Notes under the pieces: model-generated | What the model saw: only the letters and a program-made list of their open reading frames with translations | What the model was told of the DNA's origin: nothing | Database searches by the model: none | Origin: Adineta vaga | Lineage: Eukaryota; Rotifera | NCBI GenBank assembly: GCA_021613535.1 | Contig: CP075493.1 | Span: 12,648,001 to 12,712,000 of the forward strand | DNA length: 64,000 nucleotides | Direction: 5' to 3' | Part shown: piece by piece, positions 10,176 through 20,651 of the stretch | Layout of the letters: every line of letters starts with the position of its first letter | How positions within the stretch are numbered: position 1 is the stretch's first letter | Translations under genes and position numbers: made by a program

Positions 10176-11262
10176 ATGTCGACATATAATTTTAAAAATC
10201 AGTAATTATAAAGTTTATTTCTTATAACGTGATCTAATCGATTTGTTTTTGCTCTAGTAAAATTAATTTCTTAATTTTTTTCATTTTACTTTTTGGGACT
10301 TCGATAATTATATATTTTAATAACACAAAGTCGAGAGAACTACTCTCTTTTCTCTTTCAAAAATCATCGATTTTAAATTCATCATCGATAATTTCCAATA
10401 CTAATCAAAGTAAATGGAAAAAGAATAAACTTGTAATTATTCCAGCTGTATTTACGGAAATTGATTGGTATAAACCCTTAACTTGGCCGAATTGGTTACG
10501 TGATGGACTTGGTTTATCGAATAGTAGTCGTTCACCACCGTACGATGTTTATTTATATCAACGTTTAGATGCGAATTCTAAATCACCTTTTAATTGGCCT
10601 TATTGTAAAAATGTTCATGAAGAAGCAGGTGTTTATTTGAAGTTTATTTATGATTTTTATTATGATTTACCTGATAAAATGTTATTTATTCATGCAAAAC
10701 CCGAACGACATTCACTCTATCCAATTGAATCAGCACAATGTATTCGTGATGATGTTTTTTATGTAAGTTTAAATAATATTTGGTTTGGAAATCGACCATG
10801 GATTGCACCAAATCCTGATCCAATTGATAACATCACATTAATGTATAAATGTGCAAAACGTATCTTAAGTTTCTTTGGTTTCGATGGTGAAGCTCAATTA
10901 AATCCAACAAATAGAAAACAAAAAGATTTGAGTGTTTTTTCAACTATGTGTTGTGCACAATTTTATGTACGAAAAGAACGCATTCATCATTATACATATG
11001 AACAATGGTCCTTAGCTTATAATGCAAGTCTGAACCCTATTGTACATCGCCTCTTGATCGTGAAATTCCTGGAGTACCAGGAGTGAAATCATTTGGAAGT
11101 GGCATTGAATTTCTTTGGCATATTATTCTTGGACTTGAATCATCTAATATGCCGATACCGACTGCAAAGACAAACTCAGATTTATGTCATTCATTTCGTC
11201 CATCATGTTTTGGAACGTTGTGTAATGCAGTCTTCAGTAGAGTTATAAGTTCACCCATGTAA
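10176..11262 (+). pseudogene. DUF3431-like type II membrane glycosyltransferase, frameshifted
   Basis: A tiny first exon (10176-10201, MSTYNFKN) joins 10258 onward in phase, giving a signal anchor (NFLIFFILLFGTSIIIYF). A luminal domain follows with LVIIPAVFTEIDWYK, NVHEEAGVYLKFIYDFYYDL, PDKMLFIHAKPERHS and CCAQFYVRKERI. This order (conserved N-x-x-E, YLxxIxxxYDxLPD, FxHxxxxxH) fits the DUF3431 family, thought to be Golgi glycosyltransferase-like. Near 11031-11038 the frame shifts by one base. The expected continuation (CTSPLDREIPGV to the TAA at 11260-11262) lies in another frame and is otherwise open. It is either a recent frameshift or an assembly error; the rest looks unmutated. Confidence 0.65.
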
Positions 11263-11357
11263 ATGAAGTTAATTTCATGATAGACTCGCTTGTATGAAAC
11301 AGAATATACAAAGGAAACTTTGAATATCTTATTTTATTCAGTTCTAGTTCAAAAAAG

Positions 11358-12095
11358 TTAAATGCGATTGAAATCAAAATCAGCTCTTAAACCAAAATGA
11401 TCAGATATTAATATATCTCCATCCGATGCAGGTTGATCGCCATATGTTGGTGTTTCTTCAATAGGTTTATTGCCAATAATTCGAATTTTAGTCGGTATGA
11501 CATGAACAAATCGAACATTTGTATGTGTTATTCCACGATCATCAGAACCATTCAGTGCAGGCCATAGATCAGTCCAACATTGGAGAAAATTCATTTTTGA
11601 AGTATTTTCAAGTCCATGTCCATCGAAATTAAAATCTCCTATTAAAAAAAGAAGCGACATTGGAACGATTTCCTATATATCTATTGAAGACTGATTGACA
11701 TATTTGTAATTGATGCGATCATAAATCTTCATTTTTTCGTATTGATTCCAAATGAGTAATACCTATAAGAAAAAATTCGTTTCGTAGTTGTATCTGTGAA
11801 AATAAGAATTGCCTTCCTTTGTTCGTTGGGAATGCAAATATCGTAAGTTCACGTCAACCTACACGCTTATCTATTAACATGACAATACCATAGTTACGTG
11901 GACTATGTAAAAATGTTCGTCCCTCAATATCACTTAACATATATCGACATCGAATCCATGGTTGAGAAATTAGATGTTGTAACATATACTTCGTCGCTAA
12001 AACTCAAAGTACTAACTTTCTGTGCATCATTCAAGCTTTTGATTTGCTTACTTTCTTGCAAACATACTATATGTGGATTAGAACGATGAAGAAGC
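11358..12095 (-). pseudogene. endonuclease/exonuclease/phosphatase family relic, TDP2-like
   Basis: Read on the minus strand, the pieces are in family order: NPHIVCLQESK (first catalytic Glu), GIVMLIDKR, ELTIFAFPTNKGRQF, GITHLES, then FLIGDFNFDGHG and the C-terminal LISDHFGLRADFDF with the catalytic Asp-His. These match the EEP fold, and the THLES/DHFGL pattern is closest to TDP2-type phosphodiesterases. The middle is broken by at least two in-frame TGA codons and by a frame change before the GDFNFDG block, and the start has been replaced by unrelated sequence. It is clearly non-functional as read. Confidence 0.7.
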
Positions 12096-12250
12096 TCCGG
12101 GCGAAAGCACCCCATCGGATCCTTTCGGACCCCTGAATAATCCGACATCATCTGACAGTCGGAACATCCAGGATTTCGACAATAGGATCCTCTCATTTCT
12201 GGCAACTGGAACCTATCGGCTCCGATTGTCGGAATATGTGGGATTCAGTC
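12096..12250. other. unusual GC-richer block with internal near-repeats
   Basis: This block is distinctly less AT-rich than its surroundings. It contains related words such as ATCGGATCCTTTCGGA, AGTCGGAACATCC and TGTCGGAATATGTGG. It sits exactly where the nuclease relic loses homology. No coding potential is recognised. It may be an insertion or the end of a mobile element. Confidence 0.35.
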
Positions 12251-12273
12251 GTGTATCATACCATCAAGTATTG

Positions 12274-12328
12274 CATGGGTGTGGATAATATTTTTCCTCT
12301 CACCCACTCATACGCTCACACCCTCAAA
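12274..12328. repeat. hairpin-type GGGTGTGG/CACACCCTCAAA element
   Basis: GCATGGGTGTGGA on the left and CTCACCCACTC...GCTCACACCCTCAAAT on the right. The right arm abuts the GPS-domain relic that starts at about 12330. Confidence 0.5.
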
Positions 12329-12329
12329 T

Positions 12330-12720
12330 CATCATTCGATTATTTATGGAATTCGTCAATTAAATATCGATGAAATGAATGAATTTTGTTTTGAGAAAAT
12401 CTCATTCAATCCAAGTTTAATAAACTTAAAACGTTCTTGGAAATTTTCATCTAATTATCTTATAAGATTTTATCAATCAGCTTGTTTTTATCTTGATTTA
12501 AATAATAATTGGAAATCAGATGGTTTAGTGTTGGACCATTATCAAATCCGTATCGTACACAATGTTTTTCAACACATTTAACAACATTTACAAGTGCTTT
12601 TATTTATCAATCATTTCAAAATTTAGAAAATAATTCAAGGAAATCGAATGATCAAGTATTTCTTCTTTTTCTTTTCAATAGATTTTCATTCTCTGTTTCT
12701 GTTTATTGGTTTAGTATAAA
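12330..12720 (+). pseudogene. GPS/GAIN-domain (polycystin-like) relic
   Basis: The frame reads a GAIN-like stretch with ACFYLDLNNNWKSDGL, then shifts by one base into VGPLSN and TQCFSTHLTTF. TQCFSTHLTTF is the GPS autoproteolysis signature (Cys, then HLTxF) seen in polycystin-1-like and adhesion-receptor proteins. Nothing of the flanking PKD, REJ or transmembrane parts is present. It is a fragment with at least one frameshift, not a gene. Confidence 0.55.
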
Positions 12721-13011
12721 ATAGATCATATTATGGATGAAATTTGTCAAAAAAAATGAATAATTTGATATAACTGACAACTCGATCGACAGATTTATCT
12801 ATTTGTTTTCGAATGATCATCATTCCTTGATAATATTATACATTTATATCGCTGCTTTTTGTCTTGAATGTGCTTATTATTAATCCGAGCATTGTTGAGT
12901 AGATTTTATTTCTCAATAAAATATTATTTATTCTTTTCAATGTTTATCGAACCAGAGGTGTAGGTATCAATTGAGATTCAAGACAAACAACAACTGTCAA
13001 TGAAATAATCA

Positions 13012-13068
13012 TTTGAGGGTGTGAGTGTGGGCTAAGAGAATACCGACAACCACACCCACAACCTCAAA
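13012..13068. repeat. compact inverted-repeat element, best-preserved copy
   Basis: TTTGAGGGTGTGAGTGTGG and CCACACCCACAACCTCAAA are near-perfect inverted complements around a loop of about 19 bases (GCTAAGAGAATACCGACAA). The loop resembles GAAGAGACTAACGACA in the element at 20218. It lies 3' of the FG-GAP gene, whose stop codon is at 13212. Confidence 0.65.
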
Positions 13069-13211
13069 TCATCTAAAAGATGAATTCATACCAATTTTTA
13101 TTTGAAGATAAAGTTATAGTTTTAACACAATAGACTACTTTTGAAAATTCGTCGTTTCTCTCGCATGACTGTACAACTTTTATACTAAGAACTTTTTTTG
13201 TTAAGAACTAG

Positions 13212-14870
13212 TTACTTAATTGATCCAAGAAGTATTAGAATGTTACTGGTTCCTGTGGCACCAATGGCCATATCGAGAATCCCATCATTATTAACATCTT
13301 CGACAGCAAGGCCAGTGGCAAAACCAGTAGATATAGAGCCGCATAAAATACTTGTGATAAACGAACCAGTTGCATTGCCTAAATGAAAAACTTCAGATAG
13401 AAAAGAAAATCTTTCATAAAAACAATTAACCTAGAAGAAGCGTATAACAGGTACTACCACTCAAAAGTAAAAGATCAGAAAAGCCATCTCGATTAACATC
13501 AACAACATTGAGAACAGCAGTCGTGCCTACAGTTGAATAAAGTGCTGGTGAACCTAAATGACCATTTCCATCACCAAATAGAATAGCTACTGAAAAACTA
13601 TCAGCATTTGTTACGGCTATATCCATATGCCCATCTCCATTTGTATCGAATGCAACTATCGATGATACCCAACCAGTAGTGCCACCGGTTGGATAAACTA
13701 GTGGAGAATACAATCTTCCATTCCCATAACCAAAGTAAAGTACCACAGTGCCATTTTTAACTGCGACTGCTACGTCAAGAAATGAATCACCATTGAAATC
13801 AGCTGCAACTGATGATACCGGAAAGGAGCCACTAAACGACATTATATTTATATTAATAATAATGAATTATTTAAATTAGTTTTTCATTATAGCGACAAAT
13901 CTTAACATACTTGACACTACTAAACATATAGGAAGTATTGGATACTAATGCAAATTGAGTTTCATTACGATAACCTTGATTGAGCAAGATACTGATATAA
14001 GGTGAATATATATCAGCTGTAACGATATCAATCAATCCATTTCCATCGATATCGGCGAGAGTCATTTGTACAGGATATGAACTACTGCCGGTGGAATCAG
14101 TTATCTACAAAAGAAATCGTTGAATTTTTGTTACATTAAAAACTTCACTAACGGTGTATATTTTAAGTTATTTATACCTGTTTACGAAAAAAGATGCCGC
14201 TACCCTGATTTATAAATAGATTGAGTTCGGATGCAGCATAGCACATGACAATAATATCCAGTTGGCCGTCACCTGTTAAATCAGTTATTGACAAGTCATA
14301 AGGTTTCACACTAGTTGCGTATGGTGTTCCTCCAACAAATGTTCCATTGCCATTGCCCATCCAGACAACAAGATTATTGCTCTGTCGATAAACGGCAGCT
14401 AAATCAGTAACTGAATCACCATTCAAATAACCGATAGCAACTGCATTCAGATAAGAATAATTGGCAATTGATTGTGGTATAGCGACTGACATTTGTGTAA
14501 AATTTACATCTAAAATCATTTGATTACTCAAACGTATTGATATTTCGATTTACTTACTAGGAAATGTTTTATTTCGGAAAGTAAGAACACTTGAATTGAA
14601 CATAGTAAATTCCATTTTTAATTGATCTCGTCTTAATAATGCGAAAAAGAGTGTACACGTTTGATTAACACTAATGAATGTAGCCGTAAAACATTTTGTT
14701 GTGTTTAAACATCGACAAGCACATTCACTTTGCGAAGTAATCAAAGATAAATCAACTAATTTATCGTTTGAATTGAATGGAACGAATTTTGCATTGTTAT
14801 AGATGGTCATCGGCATCGCCGATATCGATAAATAACATGTATACAAGAATATCATTGTTTGCGAGAACAT
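13212..14870 (-). CDS. secreted FG-GAP/VCBS repeat protein with N-terminal PAN-like module
   Basis: Five exons are recognisable with short introns. The first encodes a signal peptide (MFSQTMIFLYTCYLSISAMP) and a Cys-rich PAN/apple-like segment (SECACRCLNTTKCFTATF). The others carry seven calcium-loop repeats typical of FG-GAP/VCBS beta-propellers: NGDSVTDLA, TGDGQLDII, DGNGLIDIV, NGDSFLDVA, NGDGHMDIA, NRDGFSDLL and NNDGILDMA. The last exon ends at TAA 13212-13214. The seven repeats suit a seven-bladed propeller, probably extracellular and involved in adhesion or carbohydrate binding. I chose the Met at 14870 because the signal peptide follows directly; an in-frame Met at 14918 is the alternative. 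Confidence 0.8.
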
Positions 14871-14918
14871 GATTTCAATAGTTTGCTTCTTTAGAACAGT
14901 TTTCTTTATGAAAAACAA

Positions 14919-15578
14919 GAAACTTTATAGAGTGGAAAAAAACATTTAGATGCTAATGGATCTATCAGTTAACTTGGAATGATAGATGAGTGAGCGATCG
15001 TTAATATTTATGATAAAACAGCAAGTACACTTAACAACTGTATCTTGAAACTAATTACTAATATTTTTGACAGTTTTTATAAGAGTACGGTGTTCTACAT
15101 TTTACCTATGAATAATACTTGAAGAAAAATTTAAAAAATGTTTCCATGATTTTATATCTTTTTAAAGTGTATCTATCGAAGAAGAAGTGTACTCATTAGG
15201 CATTATATTAATGACAAGAAAAAACTAAACATTTCTTTCTTGAGAATTATATAGTCGTATGTTGATTATTCCTTTGACTGGATATCACACGCATCTCGTG
15301 TCCTAAAGATATGAATAGAATTGGAAAAAAACATGCATTAGCGCTCGAGTGAATATTCTTAGATGTTTGACCAATTTGAAGTCGAGATTTAGCGCGTTTA
15401 GTAGATCTGAGGAAAACGGATGTATGCCTTGCACATATTACACAACTCTACTGCTTCTGACTATGAGTATGATAGACTCTAAAAATTATTCGCACAAGCA
15501 TTATTGCAGTGATCATTTTACAAAATCAAATACTTTTATTACTTTTCACCTATCCAAATGCGTATTAAAAAAAGATAG
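14919..15578. other. intergenic, no gene seen
   Basis: AT-rich spacer between the FG-GAP gene start and an F-box relic. Open frames here are short, without motifs or splice support. Confidence 0.5.
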
Positions 15579-15835
15579 CTAAAGTATATTCGTGGATTTT
15601 GTTCCGCAGAGATATGCATTCATCTGTTTGTAGGCATTTGTGTTGTTTTCATTGTCGATATTTTGAATTTTGACGTTATCAAGGGAAATCATGTCGGTAG
15701 TGAATTGATATCGATGATAAGTATCGACAATGTTGTTGAGACGTTAACAGACATCTCGAATCGAACATATAAGTTTGAAATCACTGACATGATCCAATAT
15801 TCGATAGACAAGATCTATCGGTAATGTAACGAAAG
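15579..15835 (-). pseudogene. F-box gene fragment
   Basis: The minus strand reads TLPIDLVYRILDHVSDFKLI and CSIRDVC, an F-box. It then hits TAA where related genes continue, and reads on in the same frame as RLNNIVDTYHRYQF until a TAG at 15579-15581. There is no leucine-rich region after it. It is a truncated, stop-interrupted member of the window's F-box family. Confidence 0.65.
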
Positions 15836-16027
15836 AAGCGTTGCTTTTAATGAACATAACTGAAGATTGTTGAAATATGTTTAGAAAATGATAAAGCCTT
15901 GTTTTCCTTTTTTTCATTTTTAAATAAGTCAATATTTAATTGAGATGTGCCATAGATTTCATATGATGCCGTAAATTTTAATTGTAAGAAAGAAAAACAT
16001 TAGATAATATCGACATTGTTGTATCTT

Positions 16028-16513
16028 CTAAAAAACAATACAATTTAGATTTGTAACTTGTAAAATAGACAAAAGTCCATTAGCGCACGGTCTAGGCGAT
16101 ATTGACGAATTGGAACATTCAACATCCAAAAGACATTTTGTACAATAGGTTGCACTCGGTTGAATATTATAATAACCTTTTGGACATGAATGACATTTGA
16201 CTTGTTCATAGAGATCAGCATATGTTCTGGCAGGACAAAGTTGTGGTAATTGTTTAGCGTTTGGACAAAATTCTCCGAGGCCATAACGAATACATGTTGT
16301 TTGACCTGTTCGAATTTGATACCAACCGCTACGACATCGACGACAGACAGATTGCTCATAAAGATCAGTATAACTACCTGGAGGACAGTAGGACCCTATG
16401 TTACATTTATGACAGAAAGTTCCACTATGGTAAAAATCAGGAGTACAAGATAAAGACTGAGAAATAGCAGGTACAGTTATGGAAGAAAAAAAGAAAAAAA
16501 GAATGAAAAACAT
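16028..16513 (-). CDS. small secreted cysteine-rich protein (GCC2/GCC3-like)
   Basis: 161 residues in one exon. A signal peptide (MFFILFFFFSSITVPAISQS) precedes three tandem cysteine-rich units. Each has a G-x-[YF]-[CQY] and C-x-x-C pattern with an aromatic spacer (HSGTFCHKCNIGSYCPPGSY; WYQIRTGQTTCIRYGLGEFC; KGYYNIQPSATYCTKC). This resembles ephrin-receptor-like GCC2/GCC3 repeats found in secreted and surface proteins. No transmembrane segment or anchor follows. Secretion is well supported; the role is unknown. Confidence 0.65.
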   Translation of the reverse strand: MFFILFFFFSSITVPAISQSLSCTPDFYHSGTFCHKCNIGSYCPPGSYTDLYEQSVCRRCRSGWYQIRTGQTTCIRYGLGEFCPNAKQLPQLCPARTYADLYEQVKCHSCPKGYYNIQPSATYCTKCLLDVECSNSSISPRPCANGLLSILQVTNLNCIVF

Positions 16514-16519
16514 TTGAAT

Positions 16520-17302
16520 TTTTATTCACGAAAAATTGAGAATGCCGATGATGATGAAAATTTCTCTCTTTTAAAGTTTATCGTTTATACATGTTTTGCG
16601 CAGTTTCCTTATTTTTTATATGAAATTGACGTAAATCAGATCAAGTCGGAAAAGGAGAAGTAAAGGAATAGGAGAGAGAGAGGTAATAAAAAAATTCTTT
16701 TTGATTTAATTCATAAATACTTTATTAGTAAGTTGGAAAGAAATAAGAAAAATAAATTCAGATTTCGGTTGAAAGTTTTATTCTCTTTGAATTCTCTAAT
16801 AGATTCATTTAAAAAGGTCAGAAATCGAATTTCAAATTACGAGACAATAATGCACACCGACACTCTCATCCTCAAGATGGTATAGGCATGAATCACTATT
16901 GACCATGAGTTTGATCTTCTTCAATAACCAAACAATCAACACTTACAGATGCATTGAGCATCAGCATTTATGTCAAAAATCATCCGAAGAATTTTGAAAA
17001 CTGGGTATGAGAGTGTGACTCTAAGATAGATACGCCCACACCCTTATTTGCACTTGGTGCAAACGACATTTTTGTTATTTTCAATAGTTTATCATCTTCT
17101 TATAAAATAAAATTGAAACTATTGATAAAGGATTAGTTTTCATGTCGATATATCTTCTACTCTACACTATTTAGCTTTAGCTGAAAGTCGTATTTTAAAG
17201 TAGTCTAAATGATGTCAATAAAACTTTTCTGAAAAAGAACGGATTTCTCAAAGAATGATTTATTATTTTCAAATCGAAAAATTGTAGATGTTGAAATAAA
17301 CA
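16520..17302. repeat. intergenic spacer with two hairpin-type repeats
   Basis: No gene is recognised. CACACCGACACTCTCATCCTCAAG lies at 16854-16877. GGTATGAGAGTGTGACT...CGCCCACACCC lies at 17004-17044, its two arms partly inverted complements. Both belong to the same element class as the one at 13012-13068. A short AG run (about 16672-16682) is a simple repeat. Confidence 0.45.
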
Positions 17303-18520
17303 TTAAAATTCCAATGGAAATGATGCTTGATCATTTTCGAATGTACCACTTTTTTTCATAAAAAGAAAATTTCCTTGATTTTTATTTCTATTTGAAGAAT
17401 AAACTCCAATATGATCGACTAGATCTGGTATAGCATGACATTGTAAAAAAGATGAATGATATTTTTGAAAAAATTGATTTAATTGAATATCAATTGGTAT
17501 TGATTGATTAGAATTAATTTGTTTTAATAGAAAAAATTTCAATGGTTTAATAATTTTTGATGAATATAATTGTGCAAGTGTTCCAGATGTTGATGATTTC
17601 ATTACATGTATTCCATGTTTAAAAGGGAAAATAAATTGAAAATTTTGACGATTAACTGATAATAATATAATAAGAATAAATAAAAACCATAAAAAAGAAA
17701 ATAATAAACAAATTGATCGTAAAGATATTTTTTTATCAATTAAAAGAAAAATGAAATTAATTAATAATGATAAAAATAAAGAAAAAAGAATTAAAAATGC
17801 TCCATCTTTTCTTTCCCATCCATCCCAATAATCTGTTTGAAATAATTTAATTAAACTACACTGTTCATTATTATTAGAAATTATTATTCGTAATTTTTTA
17901 AAAAAATTCTTTGTAAATATTAAATCATCTTCAAGAATTAATATATTACTTGAATTTGTTTTTTCACATACTGATAAAGCAATTAGATAATCAATAGTTT
18001 CATCAAATGCCCATTGATCTGATTGAGAATTGAATTTGATATTTTGATGAATAGATTTGTAATCAATTGAAGAAGAATTAATAACTTCAAGAAAACTAAT
18101 TTTTACTTGAGATAATTGTTCAGCATAGTTATGAAATGATGATGGTTTAGCTGTATTATAAATAAATATTTTTCTTCTCAATTTATCTTCAAATGTCATT
18201 GATGAGAGAAGTGAAGAGAGAGTATAATGTAATGTTGGATGTTGATGGCGAGGTGAAGTTATTAAAATTGTACAAATATCTGAAGTAAAATTTGAAATTG
18301 AATACAATTCTTGGCTTTTTATTAATTGATCCCAATAGATTTGTGCATATCGAAATTGTTTATTCATTTCAATATGTAGATCATTTTCATTTGTATTATA
18401 TCGATAGTACCATGTATAACGATAATTAATTAAATAAGTATATGCAAATAATATCCAAAGTATTATTGATACAAATAATCGAATAAAGTTTTTTTTCATT
18501 CCATTTAATAATAAAGACAT
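17303..18520 (-). CDS. PGAP4-like (TMEM246) Golgi glycosyltransferase
   Basis: 405 residues, single exon. A signal anchor (IRLFVSIILWILFAYTYLI) is followed by a GT-A type glycosyltransferase domain with the metal-binding ILILEDDLIF motif and KLFQTDYWDGWERK. Two adjacent transmembrane helices (LILFSLFLSLLINFIFLLI and SICLLFSFLWFLFILIILL) then interrupt the catalytic domain, and it resumes with KSSTSGTLAQLYSS. A glycosyltransferase domain split by a tandem membrane insert is the hallmark of PGAP4, which adds N-acetylgalactosamine to GPI anchors in the Golgi. Length and order agree with that family. Assignment is by architecture. Confidence 0.8.
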   Translation of the reverse strand: MSLLLNGMKKNFIRLFVSIILWILFAYTYLINYRYTWYYRYNTNENDLHIEMNKQFRYAQIYWDQLIKSQELYSISNFTSDICTILITSPRHQHPTLHYTLSSLLSSMTFEDKLRRKIFIYNTAKPSSFHNYAEQLSQVKISFLEVINSSSIDYKSIHQNIKFNSQSDQWAFDETIDYLIALSVCEKTNSSNILILEDDLIFTKNFFKKLRIIISNNNEQCSLIKLFQTDYWDGWERKDGAFLILFSLFLSLLINFIFLLIDKKISLRSICLLFSFLWFLFILIILLSVNRQNFQFIFPFKHGIHVMKSSTSGTLAQLYSSKIIKPLKFFLLKQINSNQSIPIDIQLNQFFQKYHSSFLQCHAIPDLVDHIGVYSSNRNKNQGNFLFMKKSGTFENDQASFPLEF

Positions 18521-19313
18521 ATTAGATGATAGAATTCAGATATGTGTCATTACTTGTCTTAGTATCGACACTCGTTCTGAATGAAAGTGGCGCCTAACAT
18601 TTCAATATTTGAATTTTCTCATTTAGAATCGTCTTGCGTTTGAAATAGGTTCTTTTTGTAACTTACTGTTCATAAGATTATCGCGTCGCAGAAAAGAAAT
18701 GTGTACGCCAAGAAAAAACAAAGAAAACTCTCGATCGACTACAAGGACGTAATTTTTCTCAAATAGTAATAAAAAAATGTCTATATTTATCACATCTCAT
18801 ACCAATTTCTTTAGTATGTCTATTTGCTCTTTGTGTTTTTTCTTTCCTTATCGATGTTGATTTTAATATATTCGACGCGAGTCAGTTTCCTTTGTTATAT
18901 TGATTTACATCATGAATTTACATAACAAATGCGCATAGTCGCCTTTTTATTCTTTTCTTTGCATCATCACATAATGAGTCATTCCTTCCATAGATGGCGG
19001 AATACTTTCATTTTAGGGAAGGCTAAAAGAAATTGAAAGCGATGATCATAGAACGAAACAAAGGTTATGCTTAACTCTTAGAATTCGTAAGATTCTAATA
19101 GAAAACTCTTTACATAGTATTGTTGACATTATGTTTCCTAATCTTTCGACAAACAGAACTTTCACAAGATGACTGACTGTCCAATCTCCTTTGCGTTTGG
19201 ACTTCGTGCAAAAAATAGAACAAAATAAGATATGAAAAAGCTCAAAATATCAAATGCCTTGAGAATTTCAGTTGATAATAATGTTCTCGTGGCAAGATTG
19301 TTAAGCTCTATAA
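18521..19313. other. intergenic, no gene seen
   Basis: AT-rich sequence upstream of the PGAP4-like gene. I find no motif-bearing frame or repeat here. Confidence 0.5.
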
Positions 19314-19556
19314 ATGACTAATGTAACACTAAGCGATATTAAAACTTTCTGTTTTTGGACACTTGATTATATCCAGAAGAAACCAGTCTTTCCAACTGAA
19401 AGTTTCAAGGTATTCTATTCATACATAGATGTGTCTGTGGACAACGTCTCAAATAGAAATATCGTCATTCGATTTATTGATGATTACTATGGCATAAATG
19501 AGACTATAATTCTGGATAAAAGATATAAATTTACGCATGAAAACTATACATTTTGA
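19314..19556 (+). CDS. hypothetical 80-residue protein
   Basis: An ATG-initiated 80-codon frame with a balanced composition (KTFCFWTLDYIQKKPVFP, NIVIRFIDDYYGINETIILD) and a stop at 19554-19556. It has no signal peptide, membrane helix or known motif. It stands alone in about 2 kb of otherwise empty sequence. It may be a real small gene or an exon remnant; I cannot decide. Confidence 0.25.
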   Translation: MTNVTLSDIKTFCFWTLDYIQKKPVFPTESFKVFYSYIDVSVDNVSNRNIVIRFIDDYYGINETIILDKRYKFTHENYTF

Positions 19557-20651
19557 AGAGTAAAGGTATTTTTCTTCAATGAAAACAAATAAATCGATCA
19601 GAATAAATGCTTCTAAACTTGTTTATCTCGGAAAAAAATTTATACGATGTTAATATGTATGCTTTTGTGTCTTATGTGTTTAATTTTTTGTTTCTTCTCT
19701 ATGTGAGTAGGCGAAAAGTAAAACAAATCGCTGAGTTTTATTCGTCCCCTCAATCTGTGTGATGTTGTCCGAATTAACTGTAGCATGATTTATAACTTCT
19801 GATAGCGATAGCTGTCAAACGTGACTGAATTTTGAATTTTTTCCTGAAAAAGACAATATTTAATCAGTTTCTCATGATGTTGTTAAAGCTCTCTCGGAAA
19901 CATAGGCCGTGTTCAGCTTTGCTAAGCCTTCCTAATCCTAATGGCTGCGCCGCCTATATCATTAAATATGATTAATAGGTGTTCCATAATAACTGAGAAT
20001 AATTTCTAATTCATATTTTCATACTTCTATTCAATTTAGGAAGCTGAAATCTTTATCATATGTATATCTCATCATAATCTTCTATTTCTGAAAGTTTTAG
20101 CTTTCTAGCTTAAGTCGATAATAAAATACATTGAAAAGACTGAATAGATAAATTTTCGTAGTTACTTTTTCAATATATTTTATGAACTAATAACTATCAA
20201 AGGATTTTAATGACAAAAGGTGTGGGCGGCTGAAGAGACTAACGACACACACATCAATCTCCATCCTCACGCTCTTTCTGTATTGAAAATTTTGTAGTGT
20301 ATGAGAGAAACGAAAGTTACTACGTTGGTTATGTTTTCAGTTTTGTCGTTCTTTCGAAAAGAAACCGTCGCATTGAAGCGTAAACAAAAATATGTAATGT
20401 AATGTAATAAAAAATTAGACTTTTTATTATCGGCGTGTTGTGAAAATTTTATGTATTTATTTTCGTAGCTTTGAAACGATCATCTTTCTATTTAGTCGAC
20501 AGAAACTAATAACGGTTGAATAAGAAAAGTTGCAGACGTTCATAATAACACATTCTCTTACTGGGCTTTTTCCCATTCTGTGAAAAGAATATATGTATAT
20601 ATATATCGATGCAAATATAGAGAAATGTTTTTTTAGAAATTCAACTATTCA
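19557..20651. repeat. intergenic spacer with hairpin-type element at 20218-20272
   Basis: No gene recognised. AGGTGTGGGCGG...GAAGAGACTAACGACACACACA...CATCCTCAC at 20218-20272 has the left arm and loop core of the element family, with a degenerate right arm. An AT dinucleotide run lies near 20590-20608. Confidence 0.5.

Noticed and set aside
14550-14918. Alternative upstream start for the FG-GAP gene
   Set aside because: Starting at 14918 puts a charged Lys-rich stretch before the signal peptide; the Met at 14870 gives a normal secretory signal.
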